NCBI GenBank assembly: GCA_002292945.1
Contig: DBCG01000051.1
Coordinates: 14,151 to 42,424 of the forward strand
DNA from: Proteobacteria bacterium UBA964
GTDB taxonomy: Bacteria; Pseudomonadota; Gammaproteobacteria; Steroidobacterales; Steroidobacteraceae
Reading direction: 5' to 3'
Length of the DNA stretch: 28,274 bases
Of this stretch, positions 15,362-23,289 are shown in pieces; the first letter of the stretch is position 1; every line of letters begins with the position of its first letter. The notes under the pieces are model-generated. The model did not search any database. It was not told the origin of the DNA and saw only the letters and a list, made by a program, of their open reading frames with translations. Position numbers and translations under genes: made by a program.

Positions 15362-17340
15362 GCGCCGCGCCGGACGGGGTCTCCGGCGCGCTGCCGCCGC
15401 AGCTCACTTTCCGCGCGGTCGCACTCGCGATCGTGCTGGCGATGGTCCTCGCGGCGGCCAACACCTACCTCGGCCTCTTCGCCGGCATGACCATCGCCTC
15501 GGCCATCCCAGCGGCGGTGGTCTCGATGGCGGTGCTCGGCGCGCTCGGAGGTGCCGGCATCCTCGAGAACAACATCGTGCAGACCGGCGCCTCTGCAGGC
15601 TCCTCGATCGCCTCGGGCGTGATCTTCACCATCCCCGCACTCGTCATCCTCGGCTATTGGCAGGACTTCCAGTACGCCTGGGTGCTGGCGATCGCGGGTC
15701 TCGGCGGCATCCTCGGCGTGCTCTTCTCGGTACCGCTGCGCCGCGCGCTGATCGTCGAGCAGAAACTCGCGTTCCCGGAAGGTCAGGCTGCCGCAGAAGT
15801 GCTGAAAGCCGGCGAGAACCCGGCGCAAGGGATCCGCATCCTCGGCGTTGCGGCGCTCGGCGGCGCGCTCGCGAAGCTCGCCGCCGGCAGCGGCCTGCGC
15901 CTTATCCCCGACACCGCTGCAAGCGCAGGGTTCTTCGGCAAGTACCTCGCCTACTTCGGCACCAACCTCTCGCCGGCACTGCTCGGCGTCGGCTACATCG
16001 TCGGTCTCAACATCGGCATCGTGGTGCTCGCGGGCGCGATGATCTCCTGGAACATCGCGATCCCGTTCTATGTCGCCAATGTGCTGCCGGGCAACGCCGA
16101 ACTGGTGCAAGCGACCGCCGGTCTCACGGCGGAGGACATCGCGAACACCGTATGGTCCAAACAGATCCGCTACCTCGGCGTCGGTGCGATGCTGGTCGGC
16201 GGCATCTGGGCGCTCGTGTCGCTGCGCCGCTCCCTGCTCTCGGGCATCCGCAGCGGGCTGGCAGCGGCGCGCGCCAGCGCAGCCGGCGCCGTGGTCGCCC
16301 ATACCGAACAGGATCTGCCCATGAAATGGGTGCTGGTCGGCATCGTCCTCTTCACGCTGCCGCTGCTCGCGCTCTACCAGGTCATCGTCGGTACGCTGGC
16401 CGTCAGCTTGCCGATGACGGTCATCATGATCGTCGCGGGGTTCTTGTTCTGTTCGGTGTCGGCCTACATGGCGGGCCTCGTGGGATCCTCGAACAACCCG
16501 GTGTCGGGCATCACCATCGCCACCATCCTGTTCTCGGCGGTGATGCTGCTGCTCATGATGGGTCCGGACAGCACGATCGGTCCGGTCGCAGCGGTGATGA
16601 TCGGCGCCGTGGTCTGCTGCGCCGCCTGCATCGCCGGCGACAACCTGCAGGACCTCAAGTGCGGTCATATCGTCGGTGCGACGCCTTGGCGTCAACAGGT
16701 CATGCTCGCCGTCGGCGCCGCGAGCAGCGCGCTCGTCATGGCACCGGTGCTGAACCTGCTCGCCGATGCCTACGGCATCGGCATCGCCACCGAAGCGCAT
16801 CCGAAGCCGCTGCCGGCACCGCAAGCCACCCTGATGGCCTCGGTCTCGAAGGGCATCTTCGGCGGCGAACTGCCGTGGGACATGATCGCCATCGGCGCCC
16901 TGATCGGCATCGCGATCATCACACTCGATGAGATCCTGAAAGCGCGCGGGTCGTCGTTCCGGACGCCCGTGCTCGCCGTCGCCGTCGGCATCTACCTGCC
17001 GCTCGAACTCATGACGCCGATCTTCTTGGGCGGACTGCTGCACCATCTGGTGGACCGTCACCTCAAGCGACGCGGCGCCGATGCGGCGGCGCTCGAGCGG
17101 CACCACCGCAAGGGCTTGCTGTTCGCGGCGGGTATGATCACCGGCGAAGCGTTGATGGGCATCGCGATCGCCATCCCCATCGTCAGCTCCGGTAGCGCCG
17201 AAGTGCTCGCGCTGCCCGAGGCTCTGCGCTTCGGCGAATGGCTCGGGCTGCTGGTCGTCGCCGGTCTTGCGCTGCTGCTGTGGCGCAGTGCATCCGGACG
17301 CGACCCCGACGACGCCCGCGGTGGCTCGACCGCCCGTTGA
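15358..17340 (+). CDS. OPT-family oligopeptide transporter
   Basis: This is a 660-residue multi-span transporter of the OPT/YSL family; bacterial members are thought to move oligopeptides or metal-peptide chelates. Family-typical stretches are the NNIVQTGASAGSSIASG region at about residues 71-87, FPEGQAAAEVLKAG at 139-152 and the late GNNPVSGI-like GSSNNPVSGITIATIL. The length agrees with prokaryotic OPT proteins. It begins inside the end of the POT gene (ATGA) and ends overlapping the DMT gene (TTGA), so all three are likely co-translated. Possession of two unrelated peptide importers in tandem is noteworthy. The very long reading frame on the opposite strand is a GC artefact. Confidence 0.92.
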   Translation: MSAAPDGVSGALPPQLTFRAVALAIVLAMVLAAANTYLGLFAGMTIASAIPAAVVSMAVLGALGGAGILENNIVQTGASAGSSIASGVIFTIPALVILGYWQDFQYAWVLAIAGLGGILGVLFSVPLRRALIVEQKLAFPEGQAAAEVLKAGENPAQGIRILGVAALGGALAKLAAGSGLRLIPDTAASAGFFGKYLAYFGTNLSPALLGVGYIVGLNIGIVVLAGAMISWNIAIPFYVANVLPGNAELVQATAGLTAEDIANTVWSKQIRYLGVGAMLVGGIWALVSLRRSLLSGIRSGLAAARASAAGAVVAHTEQDLPMKWVLVGIVLFTLPLLALYQVIVGTLAVSLPMTVIMIVAGFLFCSVSAYMAGLVGSSNNPVSGITIATILFSAVMLLLMMGPDSTIGPVAAVMIGAVVCCAACIAGDNLQDLKCGHIVGATPWRQQVMLAVGAASSALVMAPVLNLLADAYGIGIATEAHPKPLPAPQATLMASVSKGIFGGELPWDMIAIGALIGIAIITLDEILKARGSSFRTPVLAVAVGIYLPLELMTPIFLGGLLHHLVDRHLKRRGADAAALERHHRKGLLFAAGMITGEALMGIAIAIPIVSSGSAEVLALPEALRFGEWLGLLVVAGLALLLWRSASGRDPDDARGGSTAR

Positions 17341-18260
17341 GCACCGCCACCGCTCATCGCACGAGGCTGTTCCTCTGCCTCGGTACGGTCTATCTCGTCT
17401 GGAGCGCGTCTTATCTCGTGACCAAGATCGGCGTCAGCTCGCTGCCGCCTTTCCTGTTCGGGAGCCTGCGATTCGTCATCGGCGGTCTGCTCCTGCTCAT
17501 CGTGGCGCGCTGGATCGCGAAACGGCGCGGCGAACCGCTGCTGCCGAGGATCGACGCCGCAGGATGGCGTTCACTGCTGATCGTCGGCGCGCTCTGCGTC
17601 CTGGTCTCCAACGGACTCAATGTTTGGGGCATCCAACATGTGGCCTCGAACGAGGCGGCGCTGCTCAATGTCTCCTCGCCGTTCCTGATCGCGCTGCTCG
17701 GCACACTCGGCCCGCGCGCGCATCCACTGACGCGACGGGTGCTCGCCGGCTTGCTGCTCGGTGTCGCTGGCATCCTGCTCGTGATCTTGCCGCGCGAGGG
17801 AGACCCCTCGAACTCGGCGCTGCACGGTTGGGCGGTCGCAGCGATCCTGATCGGCTGCTCAGGCTGGGCGGCAGGCACCATCTATCAACGCAACGCGACA
17901 CCCCACCTCGACCTGATGAGCTTCACCGCCCTGCAGATGCTGTGCGGCGGGGCGATGATGGCGATCCCGGCGCTGCTCACCGGGGAGACGGCACGCTGGA
18001 GCTGGGATCCTGGCGGTCTGGCGGCGCTCGCTTGGATGATCGTGATGAGCTCCTGCATCGCCTACACGGCCTACGCTTGGCTCTCGGTGCATGCCACACC
18101 GGCTCAGACCGGCAGTTTCGGCCTCGTGACGCCGGCGCTCGCGGCGCTGCTCGGCTGGTGGATCCTCGATGAACGACTCACCCCCACGCAACTCGGCGGC
18201 GTGGTGGTGATACTGGCCGGCGTGACGATGGTCAACTGGCCGCGGGCGGGCAATGCGTGA
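17337..18260 (+). CDS. DMT-family (EamA) transporter
   Basis: This is a drug/metabolite transporter with two EamA repeats and about ten membrane spans, 307 residues. The first repeat begins FLCLGTVYLVWSASYLVTKIG and the second follows near residue 155 (GWAVAAILIGCSGWAAGTIY), ending ALLGWWILDERLTPTQLGG, the usual EamA ending. I chose TTG at 17337 because it overlaps the OPT stop by 4 bases (TTGA) and gives the expected short N-terminus. An ATG about 100 bases earlier would add an Arg-rich stretch that lies over OPT. The substrate is unknown; EamA proteins often export amino acids or purine-like metabolites, which would make sense as overflow relief beside peptide importers. Confidence 0.88.
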   Translation: MSTATAHRTRLFLCLGTVYLVWSASYLVTKIGVSSLPPFLFGSLRFVIGGLLLLIVARWIAKRRGEPLLPRIDAAGWRSLLIVGALCVLVSNGLNVWGIQHVASNEAALLNVSSPFLIALLGTLGPRAHPLTRRVLAGLLLGVAGILLVILPREGDPSNSALHGWAVAAILIGCSGWAAGTIYQRNATPHLDLMSFTALQMLCGGAMMAIPALLTGETARWSWDPGGLAALAWMIVMSSCIAYTAYAWLSVHATPAQTGSFGLVTPALAALLGWWILDERLTPTQLGGVVVILAGVTMVNWPRAGNA

Positions 18261-18283
18261 CCAAGGGCGCCACGCGCAGATGC

Positions 18284-18652
18284 TCAGCGACCGATCAGTC
18301 GATCGAATCCCTTGGGGCCGATCAGCCATGAGCCGATCCAACCGGTGATCGAGATGATCACCGCAGCCCAAAACGCAGGCCAGAACCCGGCGATGTCGAA
18401 CCCCGGGATGATCTTGGCCACCAACAGCAACATCCCCGCGTTCACCACCAGCAAGAACAACCCGAGGGTGATCATCGTGATCGGGAAAGTGAGCACCACC
18501 GCGATCGGGCGCACGAAGGCGTTGACGATCCCGAGCAAGAATGCCGAGATCAGCAGCGTCATGGGATCGCGGAGCGTGATCCCCTCCACCCAGGTCGAAG
18601 CGAGCCATAAACCGAAGGCCGCGATCACCGCGCGCAACACGAATCCGGTCAT
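18284..18652 (-). CDS. Phage-holin-4 superfamily (YvlD-like) small membrane protein
   Basis: This 122-residue protein has four hydrophobic segments and the motif NAFVRPIAVVLTFPITMITLG followed by VVNAGMLLLVAKIIPGF. That is the standard pattern of the four-span family filed under phage holin family 4 and YvlD in genome annotation. Despite the name, these are ordinary chromosomal proteins of unknown role, and nothing nearby suggests a phage. AGGAGA lies about 8 bases before the ATG. It converges on the DMT gene with 23 bases between stops. Confidence 0.88.
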   Translation of the reverse strand: MTGFVLRAVIAAFGLWLASTWVEGITLRDPMTLLISAFLLGIVNAFVRPIAVVLTFPITMITLGLFLLVVNAGMLLLVAKIIPGFDIAGFWPAFWAAVIISITGWIGSWLIGPKGFDRLIGR

Positions 18653-18806
18653 CTGCAGGTTCTCCTGTGGCGAGGGGGCGGGTGGGCGCTTCCGAAGTAC
18701 GCTTGGGAAGATTGTGCCACCGCGCTATGCTGACTGCGCAGGCTTCGGCTTGCCATCCGATCCTGACCACCACTTCAGACCCACATGACCCCAGGGGGTT
18801 CCGCCC

Positions 18807-19220
18807 ATGTCCGACACCATCGTCTCCGCCGCCTACGCGCCGGTCGCCCTCGTCATGCTGCTCGCGCTGCTGCAGTTCTTCGGTTTCATGATCGCGGTGG
18901 GTCGTGCCCGCTACCGGTACGGTGTCAAGGCGCCCGCCACCTCGGGCAACGAAGATTTCGAGCGCGTCTATCGCGTACAGATGAACACTCTGGAGATGCT
19001 GGCCATCTTCGTGCCGTCGCTCTGGAGTTTCGCGATCTACATCAGCCCGATCTGGGCGGCGGGGCTCGGCCTCGTGTTCATCATCGGCCGGACGCTGTAC
19101 TTCACCGGCTATGTGAAATCCGCCGACAAGCGCAGCCTCGGTTTCTCGCTGTCGATGTTCCCGACGCTGTTCCTGTTGATCGGCGGCTTGTTCGGCGCCG
19201 TGCGGGCCGCGCTCGGCTGA
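18807..19220 (+). CDS. MAPEG-family membrane protein
   Basis: This 137-residue, four-span protein belongs to the membrane-associated eicosanoid/glutathione metabolism (MAPEG) family. The signature is NEDFERVYRVQMNTLEM at residues 48-64, with the E52-R53 and Q58-x-N60-x-x-E63 positions that bind glutathione in characterised members. Bacterial versions may act as glutathione transferases or peroxidases on hydrophobic compounds; the substrate here is unknown. A GGGGG stretch lies about 9 bases before the ATG. It has its own 154-base upstream region shared with the divergent holin-like gene and ends 7 bases from the convergent dedA. Confidence 0.9.
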   Translation: MSDTIVSAAYAPVALVMLLALLQFFGFMIAVGRARYRYGVKAPATSGNEDFERVYRVQMNTLEMLAIFVPSLWSFAIYISPIWAAGLGLVFIIGRTLYFTGYVKSADKRSLGFSLSMFPTLFLLIGGLFGAVRAALG

Positions 19221-19227
19221 CGCTCGA

Positions 19228-19863
19228 TCAGCGCCGAAGCGCGATCACGGCCACCGGTATCAGCGACCCGACGATGATGATGACGGTCACGACGCCGAAG
19301 TTGTCGCGGATGATCGGGATGTTGCCGAACAGGTAACCCCCGATGACGAAGGTGAGCACCCACGAGAACGCGCCCACCACGTTATAAAGCTGGAAGCGTC
19401 CGTAATCCATGCGGCCGACGCCTGCGACGAAGGGCGCGAAAGTGCGCAGGATCGGCAGGAAACGCGACAGCACCACGGTCTTGCCACCGTGCTTGTTGAA
19501 GAACATCTCGGTGCGCTCGAGGTATTCGACCTTAAGCAACCGATATCGACCGCTGAAGGCGGGTGGCCCGATCGACCGGCCGATCGCATAGTTGCAGCTG
19601 TTGCCGAGGATCGCGGCGGTGATCAGCAAACCGATCACCCACGGCAAGGTCAATGTGCCGCTGGTGTCTATGGCGGTCAGCGCACCCACCGCGAACAACA
19701 GCGAATCACCCGGCAGCCAAGGCGTCACCACCAAGCCGGTCTCGGCGAACACGATCAGGAACAGGATCGCGTAGATCCAAAGACCGTACTGGCTCAGCAA
19801 CTCGATGAGGTGCTCATCGAGGTTCAAGAACAGGTCGAAGACGAATTGGACGAGTTCCATCAT
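19228..19863 (-). CDS. DedA-family membrane protein
   Basis: DedA proteins are inner-membrane proteins thought to move or flip lipid carriers such as undecaprenyl phosphate and to maintain envelope homeostasis. The protein has 211 residues. Visible signatures are ETGLVVTPWLPGDSLLF (residues 41-57), with acidic E41 and D53, and SRFLPILRTFAPFVAGVGRM (133-152), with arginines R134 and R140. The ATG at 19863 overlaps the stop of the ctpA-like gene (ATGA), and a second ATG follows directly. Coupling to a periplasmic protease and EnvC fits an envelope role. Confidence 0.92.
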   Translation of the reverse strand: MMELVQFVFDLFLNLDEHLIELLSQYGLWIYAILFLIVFAETGLVVTPWLPGDSLLFAVGALTAIDTSGTLTLPWVIGLLITAAILGNSCNYAIGRSIGPPAFSGRYRLLKVEYLERTEMFFNKHGGKTVVLSRFLPILRTFAPFVAGVGRMDYGRFQLYNVVGAFSWVLTFVIGGYLFGNIPIIRDNFGVVTVIIIVGSLIPVAVIALRR

Positions 19864-21230
19864 GCGCGGGGCCGCCTTGTCTCAGCAGTACGGGTGTCGG
19901 GCAGATCGCCACGACGGCGCGTCTCCCACATCTGGCGCAGCTCGCGCTGCGCCGCCTTGACGGTGGCATCGAGCTGCGGCTGTCCGAAATCCAGGCGGGC
20001 TGCCGACGCTTCAAGCTCGATGTCGGGCTCGATACCGCGCTCGTTGATGAGCGTACCGGCGGGTGTCGCATAACGTGAGGTGGTGAGCTTCAGTGCGCGG
20101 CCGTCGCCGAGCGGGATCACGCTCTGCACCGAGCCTTTGCCGAAGGTCCGTCTGCCGATCAGCCGCGCGCGGCTGTGGTCTTTGAGAGCGCCAGCGAGGA
20201 TCTCCGCCGCCGACGCCGATGACTCGTTCACCAGCACGACGATCTGGACGCCCTCGAGCAGCTGCCCGGGGCGTGCATCCAGGCGGAACCGCGCATCGGC
20301 CGTACGACCCGTGCCGCTGACGATGTTCCCTGAATCGAGCAAGGCATCGGCGACCGCCACCGCTGCCTCGAGGACGCCACCCGGATTGTTGCGCAGGTCG
20401 ATGATCACCCCGCGCAGCTCGGGCGAAACCTTGCGCAGTTCCTGCACATGGCCCTCGAAATCCGCCGGGGTCGTATCGCTGAAGTTGGCGATGCGCAGAT
20501 AGCCGTGGTGACGATCGAGCGACATCCCAGAGACGCTGTGCACCTCGACCTTCGTGCGCTCGAGCGCGACATCGACCAGCTCGGCGCTGCCCTCGCGGCG
20601 CAGCGTGAGGCGCACCAATGAACCGACCGGCCCACGCATCTGCTCGATGGCCGCAGCGACATCGGCACGCACCGGCGCATCATCGATGCGCAGGATCTCG
20701 TCGCCGGCGAGGATGCCGGCGCGTGAAGCGGGCGAATCGTCGAGCGGGCGCAGCACCTTGATCGCCTCTCCCTCCGCGATGACCTCGATGCCGATCCCCG
20801 GATAACTGCCCGCCGTGCCGCGGCGGATGTCCTCGTACTCGCGCCGGTCGAGATAAGCGGAGTGCTCATCAAGACTCGCCACCATCCCGCGGGCTGCCTC
20901 GTCTAGCAATCGGTCGGCAGAGACATCTTCGACATACTCGCGACGGACCCGACCGATGATCTCCGACAACCGGCGTGCCTCATCCGGCGGGAGATCCTCA
21001 ACTAGGAGCGATGCGGTCGGCGCGGCCGCGTCGGCGCCGGTCGTGGACGGCGAACCGGGGGACATCCGCGCGTCCGCCCTCACCCCACCCACCAGACCAC
21101 CCAGCCACCCTCCTGGACTGCGCCAAGACTCCGGCAGGAGCAGCGCCGTTGCGAGACCGAGCACGAGCCCGACACCGACGGCCGCCACCCATCCCAGCTT
21201 CGTGCTCCAAAAAGTGGCTCGCTCGTTCAC
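19860..21230 (-). CDS. C-terminal processing peptidase, S41 family (CtpA-like)
   Basis: This is a periplasmic serine protease of 456 residues with an N-terminal membrane anchor (about residues 12-32), a PDZ domain around 120-205 (YPGIGIEVIAEGEAIKVL), and an S41 catalytic domain. The nucleophile is S340 in NESSASAAEI and the general base K365 in TFGKGSVQ, with the normal 25-residue spacing. The chosen GTG at 21230 gives the product NERATFWSTKLGW; no strong ribosome-binding site is visible, but TAAACT lies 7 bases before it. The gene follows envC by 29 bases and overlaps dedA. In Pseudomonas and relatives a CtpA gene likewise follows envC and controls cell-wall hydrolases. Confidence 0.93.
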   Translation of the reverse strand: MNERATFWSTKLGWVAAVGVGLVLGLATALLLPESWRSPGGWLGGLVGGVRADARMSPGSPSTTGADAAAPTASLLVEDLPPDEARRLSEIIGRVRREYVEDVSADRLLDEAARGMVASLDEHSAYLDRREYEDIRRGTAGSYPGIGIEVIAEGEAIKVLRPLDDSPASRAGILAGDEILRIDDAPVRADVAAAIEQMRGPVGSLVRLTLRREGSAELVDVALERTKVEVHSVSGMSLDRHHGYLRIANFSDTTPADFEGHVQELRKVSPELRGVIIDLRNNPGGVLEAAVAVADALLDSGNIVSGTGRTADARFRLDARPGQLLEGVQIVVLVNESSASAAEILAGALKDHSRARLIGRRTFGKGSVQSVIPLGDGRALKLTTSRYATPAGTLINERGIEPDIELEASAARLDFGQPQLDATVKAAQRELRQMWETRRRGDLPDTRTAETRRPRA

Positions 21231-21259
21231 GACGGTGAGTTTACAGGGTCGGCTATTTC

Positions 21260-22447
21260 TCAGGGTGACGGACGGCCGAACCAAGGCACCGGATCGAGCG
21301 GCTTGGCGGCCTGACGGATCTCGAAATAGAGTCCGGGTGAGGGTCGACCGCCTGAATCCCCCACCGCCGCCAGGGTATCGCCCGGCGCGACCGTGTCGCC
21401 CACCGCGCGGAAGAGCTGCTCATTGTGGCCGTAGAGGCTGAGATAACCGCCGCCATGATCGAGGATCAGCAATAACCCGAGACCCGCGAGCCAGTCGGCA
21501 TAGACCACCCGACCTCGATAGACCGCGCGCACCGGCGTGCCACGACCCGCAGAGATCATCACCCCATCCCAGCGCACCGTCCCGGCGCGACGCTCGCCGA
21601 AACGGGAGGTGAGGCGTCCAGGGGTCGGCCAGGCGAGCTTGCCGCGCATCGCGGCGAACGGGCTCTTGCCATCCGACGGGAACTGCTGGGCGGAGGCGGC
21701 ACGACGCAACTCGCGCAGCAGGCGCTCGAGTGCCGCCTGCTCACGCTGCATCCGTTGCAAGCTCGCTGCGCGGGCACTGGACTCTGCGGTGAGTTGCGCG
21801 AGCACCTTGCCGCGCTCGACGCGGGCGGCATCGAGCCGCTCGACCTCGGTGCCCTTACGTTGCTCGAGACGCACGATCTCGCGCTGCTCCTGCGCAAGCC
21901 CGGCGTCGATGCGCTGGATGCCGCGCACCGCCGCCTCGATGCCTGCGATCTGCTCGGCGCGGGCCCGGCCGAAAAAGGCATGGTAGGTCCGCAACCGATC
22001 GGCAGCTGCAGGATCGGCGTCATCGAGCAGCATCCGCAGCGGGTCCTCACGACCTATGACATAGGCCGCCTTCGCTTGCGCCGCGAGCGAATCGCGCCCT
22101 TGCTGCAGCTCCCGCTCACGCGCCCGGCGCTCGACGGCGAGCGCGTCGCGACGCTGCTCACGCTCGCCGCGCTCGCCTTGAAGCCGCTGCAACTCCGTGC
22201 GTGCCGCCGTCGCCGACTGCTCCGCGCTCCGCAGACTGCGTGCGATACGGTCCTTCTCGGCGGCATCGCGGGCCACTTGGCTGCGGATACGCTGGATCTC
22301 GGTCTGCAGCCGCTTCAGGTCGGCCTCGGCCTTCGCTTCGGAACGGGCCTCCGGCCGGGATTGCGCCGGGGCGGGCACGGGTGAGGCGGCCGCGCCCAGC
22401 AGCAGCAGCGCCAAACAGGTCGATAGCGGGAACCAGCGTCGTCGCAT
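21260..22447 (-). CDS. envC: Murein hydrolase activator EnvC
   Basis: EnvC is a periplasmic activator of AmiA/AmiB amidases during septum splitting, recruited by FtsEX. The protein has 395 residues: a signal peptide (RRRWFPLSTCLALLLLGAAA), a long coiled coil from about 35 to 255, and a C-terminal LytM (M23) domain. The LytM domain is catalytically dead: RWDGVMISA at 292-300 replaces the metal ligands of active enzymes (W293 for His, M297 for Asp). E. coli EnvC has the nearly identical RWKGMVIGA. The ATG at 22447 gives the signal peptide; a longer upstream frame is rejected because it runs into the divergent rhodanese gene. It probably forms an operon with ctpA and dedA. Confidence 0.95.
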   Translation of the reverse strand: MRRRWFPLSTCLALLLLGAAASPVPAPAQSRPEARSEAKAEADLKRLQTEIQRIRSQVARDAAEKDRIARSLRSAEQSATAARTELQRLQGERGEREQRRDALAVERRARERELQQGRDSLAAQAKAAYVIGREDPLRMLLDDADPAAADRLRTYHAFFGRARAEQIAGIEAAVRGIQRIDAGLAQEQREIVRLEQRKGTEVERLDAARVERGKVLAQLTAESSARAASLQRMQREQAALERLLRELRRAASAQQFPSDGKSPFAAMRGKLAWPTPGRLTSRFGERRAGTVRWDGVMISAGRGTPVRAVYRGRVVYADWLAGLGLLLILDHGGGYLSLYGHNEQLFRAVGDTVAPGDTLAAVGDSGGRPSPGLYFEIRQAAKPLDPVPWFGRPSP

Positions 22448-22454
22448 GACGGGG

Positions 22455-22460
22455 ATTGTA
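22455..22460 (-). promoter_or_regulatory. Candidate -10 element of envC (possible leaderless mRNA)
   Basis: TACAAT on the minus strand is followed by 7 bases and then the envC ATG at 22447. A start site the usual 6-8 bases after the -10 would coincide with the ATG itself, giving a leaderless message. No Shine-Dalgarno sequence or good -35 is seen. Confidence 0.55.
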
Positions 22461-22503
22461 GCCCACCCCCCCGCTTCGGCCCGCGTCGGGTCGAGGGTGG
22501 CGA

Positions 22504-22509
22504 TATAAT
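22504..22509 (+). promoter_or_regulatory. Candidate -10 element of the rhodanese-grxC-secB-gpsA operon
   Basis: A perfect TATAAT ends 8 bases before the ATG at 22518, so transcription would begin at or within two bases of the start codon. No Shine-Dalgarno sequence fits in the gap, and the -35 region has no recognisable hexamer. It lies in the 70-base gap shared with the divergent envC. Confidence 0.6.
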
Positions 22510-22517
22510 GGCGCCCT

Positions 22518-22970
22518 ATGCAAAACCTTGCCCAGTACGTCACCGAGCATCCTTGGCTCGTCGCCATGGCGGTCGTCGCTGCGCTGCTCGTGATCGTGTT
22601 CGAGATCCGCGCCCGACGGGATGCCTTCGCGGCGATCTCCCCGCAGGACCTCATCCGCCTCCAGAACCAGGGCGGCATCGTGCTCGACCTGCGCAGCTCG
22701 ACCGACTACGCCGCCGGCCACATCGGCAGCGCGCGCGACTTCGACTCTGCGCAGATCCTCACCGCCAACGAGACCCTGCGCAAATACAAAGAGAAGCCGG
22801 TCATCGTCTACTGTGAATCAGGCTCGACCGGCGCCTCGGCCGCGCGGGTGCTGAGCGGCCAAGGTTTCAAGCAGGCCTACAATCTGCGCGGCGGCCTTGC
22901 AGCCTGGCGTGCCGACAACCTGCCATTGACGCTCGGCGTGGAAACCGCTGCCGGCAAGGGCAAGCGCTGA
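22518..22970 (+). CDS. Membrane-anchored rhodanese-like protein (YibN type)
   Basis: This 150-residue protein has an N-terminal membrane span (about residues 13-29) followed by a cytoplasmic rhodanese domain. The domain has the LDLRSSTDYAAGHI strand and loop near 56-69 and the active cysteine C99 in CESGSTGA, which carries persulfide in sulfurtransferases. Gene order with grxC, secB and gpsA matches E. coli yibN, whose anchored rhodanese has the same layout. Its physiological sulfur acceptor is unknown. The grxC start is one base after its stop. Confidence 0.93.
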   Translation: MQNLAQYVTEHPWLVAMAVVAALLVIVFEIRARRDAFAAISPQDLIRLQNQGGIVLDLRSSTDYAAGHIGSARDFDSAQILTANETLRKYKEKPVIVYCESGSTGASAARVLSGQGFKQAYNLRGGLAAWRADNLPLTLGVETAAGKGKR

Positions 22971-22971
22971 G

Positions 22972-23226
22972 ATGCCCATGGTGACGATGTACGCCAAGGG
23001 CTGGTGCCCCTATTGCACACGCGCCCGCGGCTTGCTCGCCGGCAAGGGCGCCACCGTCGAGGTGATCGACATCGAGGCCCGCCCCGACCAACGCGCCGTG
23101 ATGATCGAGCGCAGCGGTCGCAGCACCGTGCCACAGATCTTCATCGGCGAGCGCCACATCGGCGGCTGCGACGACCTGCACGATCTCGACGCGGCAGGCG
23201 GACTCGATCCGCTGCTCGTCGGCTGA
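22972..23226 (+). CDS. grxC: Glutaredoxin 3
   Basis: This is a small dithiol glutaredoxin of 84 residues that reduces disulfides and mixed glutathione disulfides in the cytoplasm. The active site CPYC is at residues 12-15, the cis-proline motif TVP at 52-54 and the glutathione-binding GGCDD at 64-68, all as in E. coli Grx3. It starts MPMVTMYAKGWCPYC; the ATG at 22972 is one base after the rhodanese stop, so the two are coupled. A small hairpin separates it from secB. Confidence 0.96.
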   Translation: MPMVTMYAKGWCPYCTRARGLLAGKGATVEVIDIEARPDQRAVMIERSGRSTVPQIFIGERHIGGCDDLHDLDAAGGLDPLLVG

Positions 23227-23251
23227 CCCACACGCTCCCCATCCACCCCGC

Positions 23252-23268
23252 GCGCGGCAGGCCCGCGC
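23252..23268 (+). promoter_or_regulatory. Hairpin between grxC and secB
   Basis: GCGCGG (23252-23257) and CCGCGC (23263-23268) form a perfect 6-base-pair stem with a 5-base loop in the 63-base gap between grxC and secB. No T-tract follows. It ends just before the secB ribosome-binding site (GAGAGG) and may adjust expression across the gap, though short GC stems are common by chance here. Confidence 0.35.
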
Positions 23269-23289
23269 CGACATCGAGAGGCTGACACC

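Noticed and set aside
15076..17106. Minus-strand reading frame of 676 codons opposite the POT and OPT genes
   Set aside because: Both sense genes are clear membrane transporters joined by ATGA. The antisense product is dominated by Arg, Asp, His and Glu, as expected from reverse reading of GC-rich hydrophobic codons.
18284..18652. Evidence of a prophage from the holin-like gene
   Set aside because: This family name is historical; the protein is a common chromosomal four-span protein and no other phage gene, attachment site or integrase is present.
18653..18806. Promoter for the MAPEG gene (TATGCT at 18724-18729 with TTGGGA upstream)
   Set aside because: The spacing is 15-16 bases and both hexamers match poorly, so I do not list it as a feature. 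The 154-base region shows nothing clearer.
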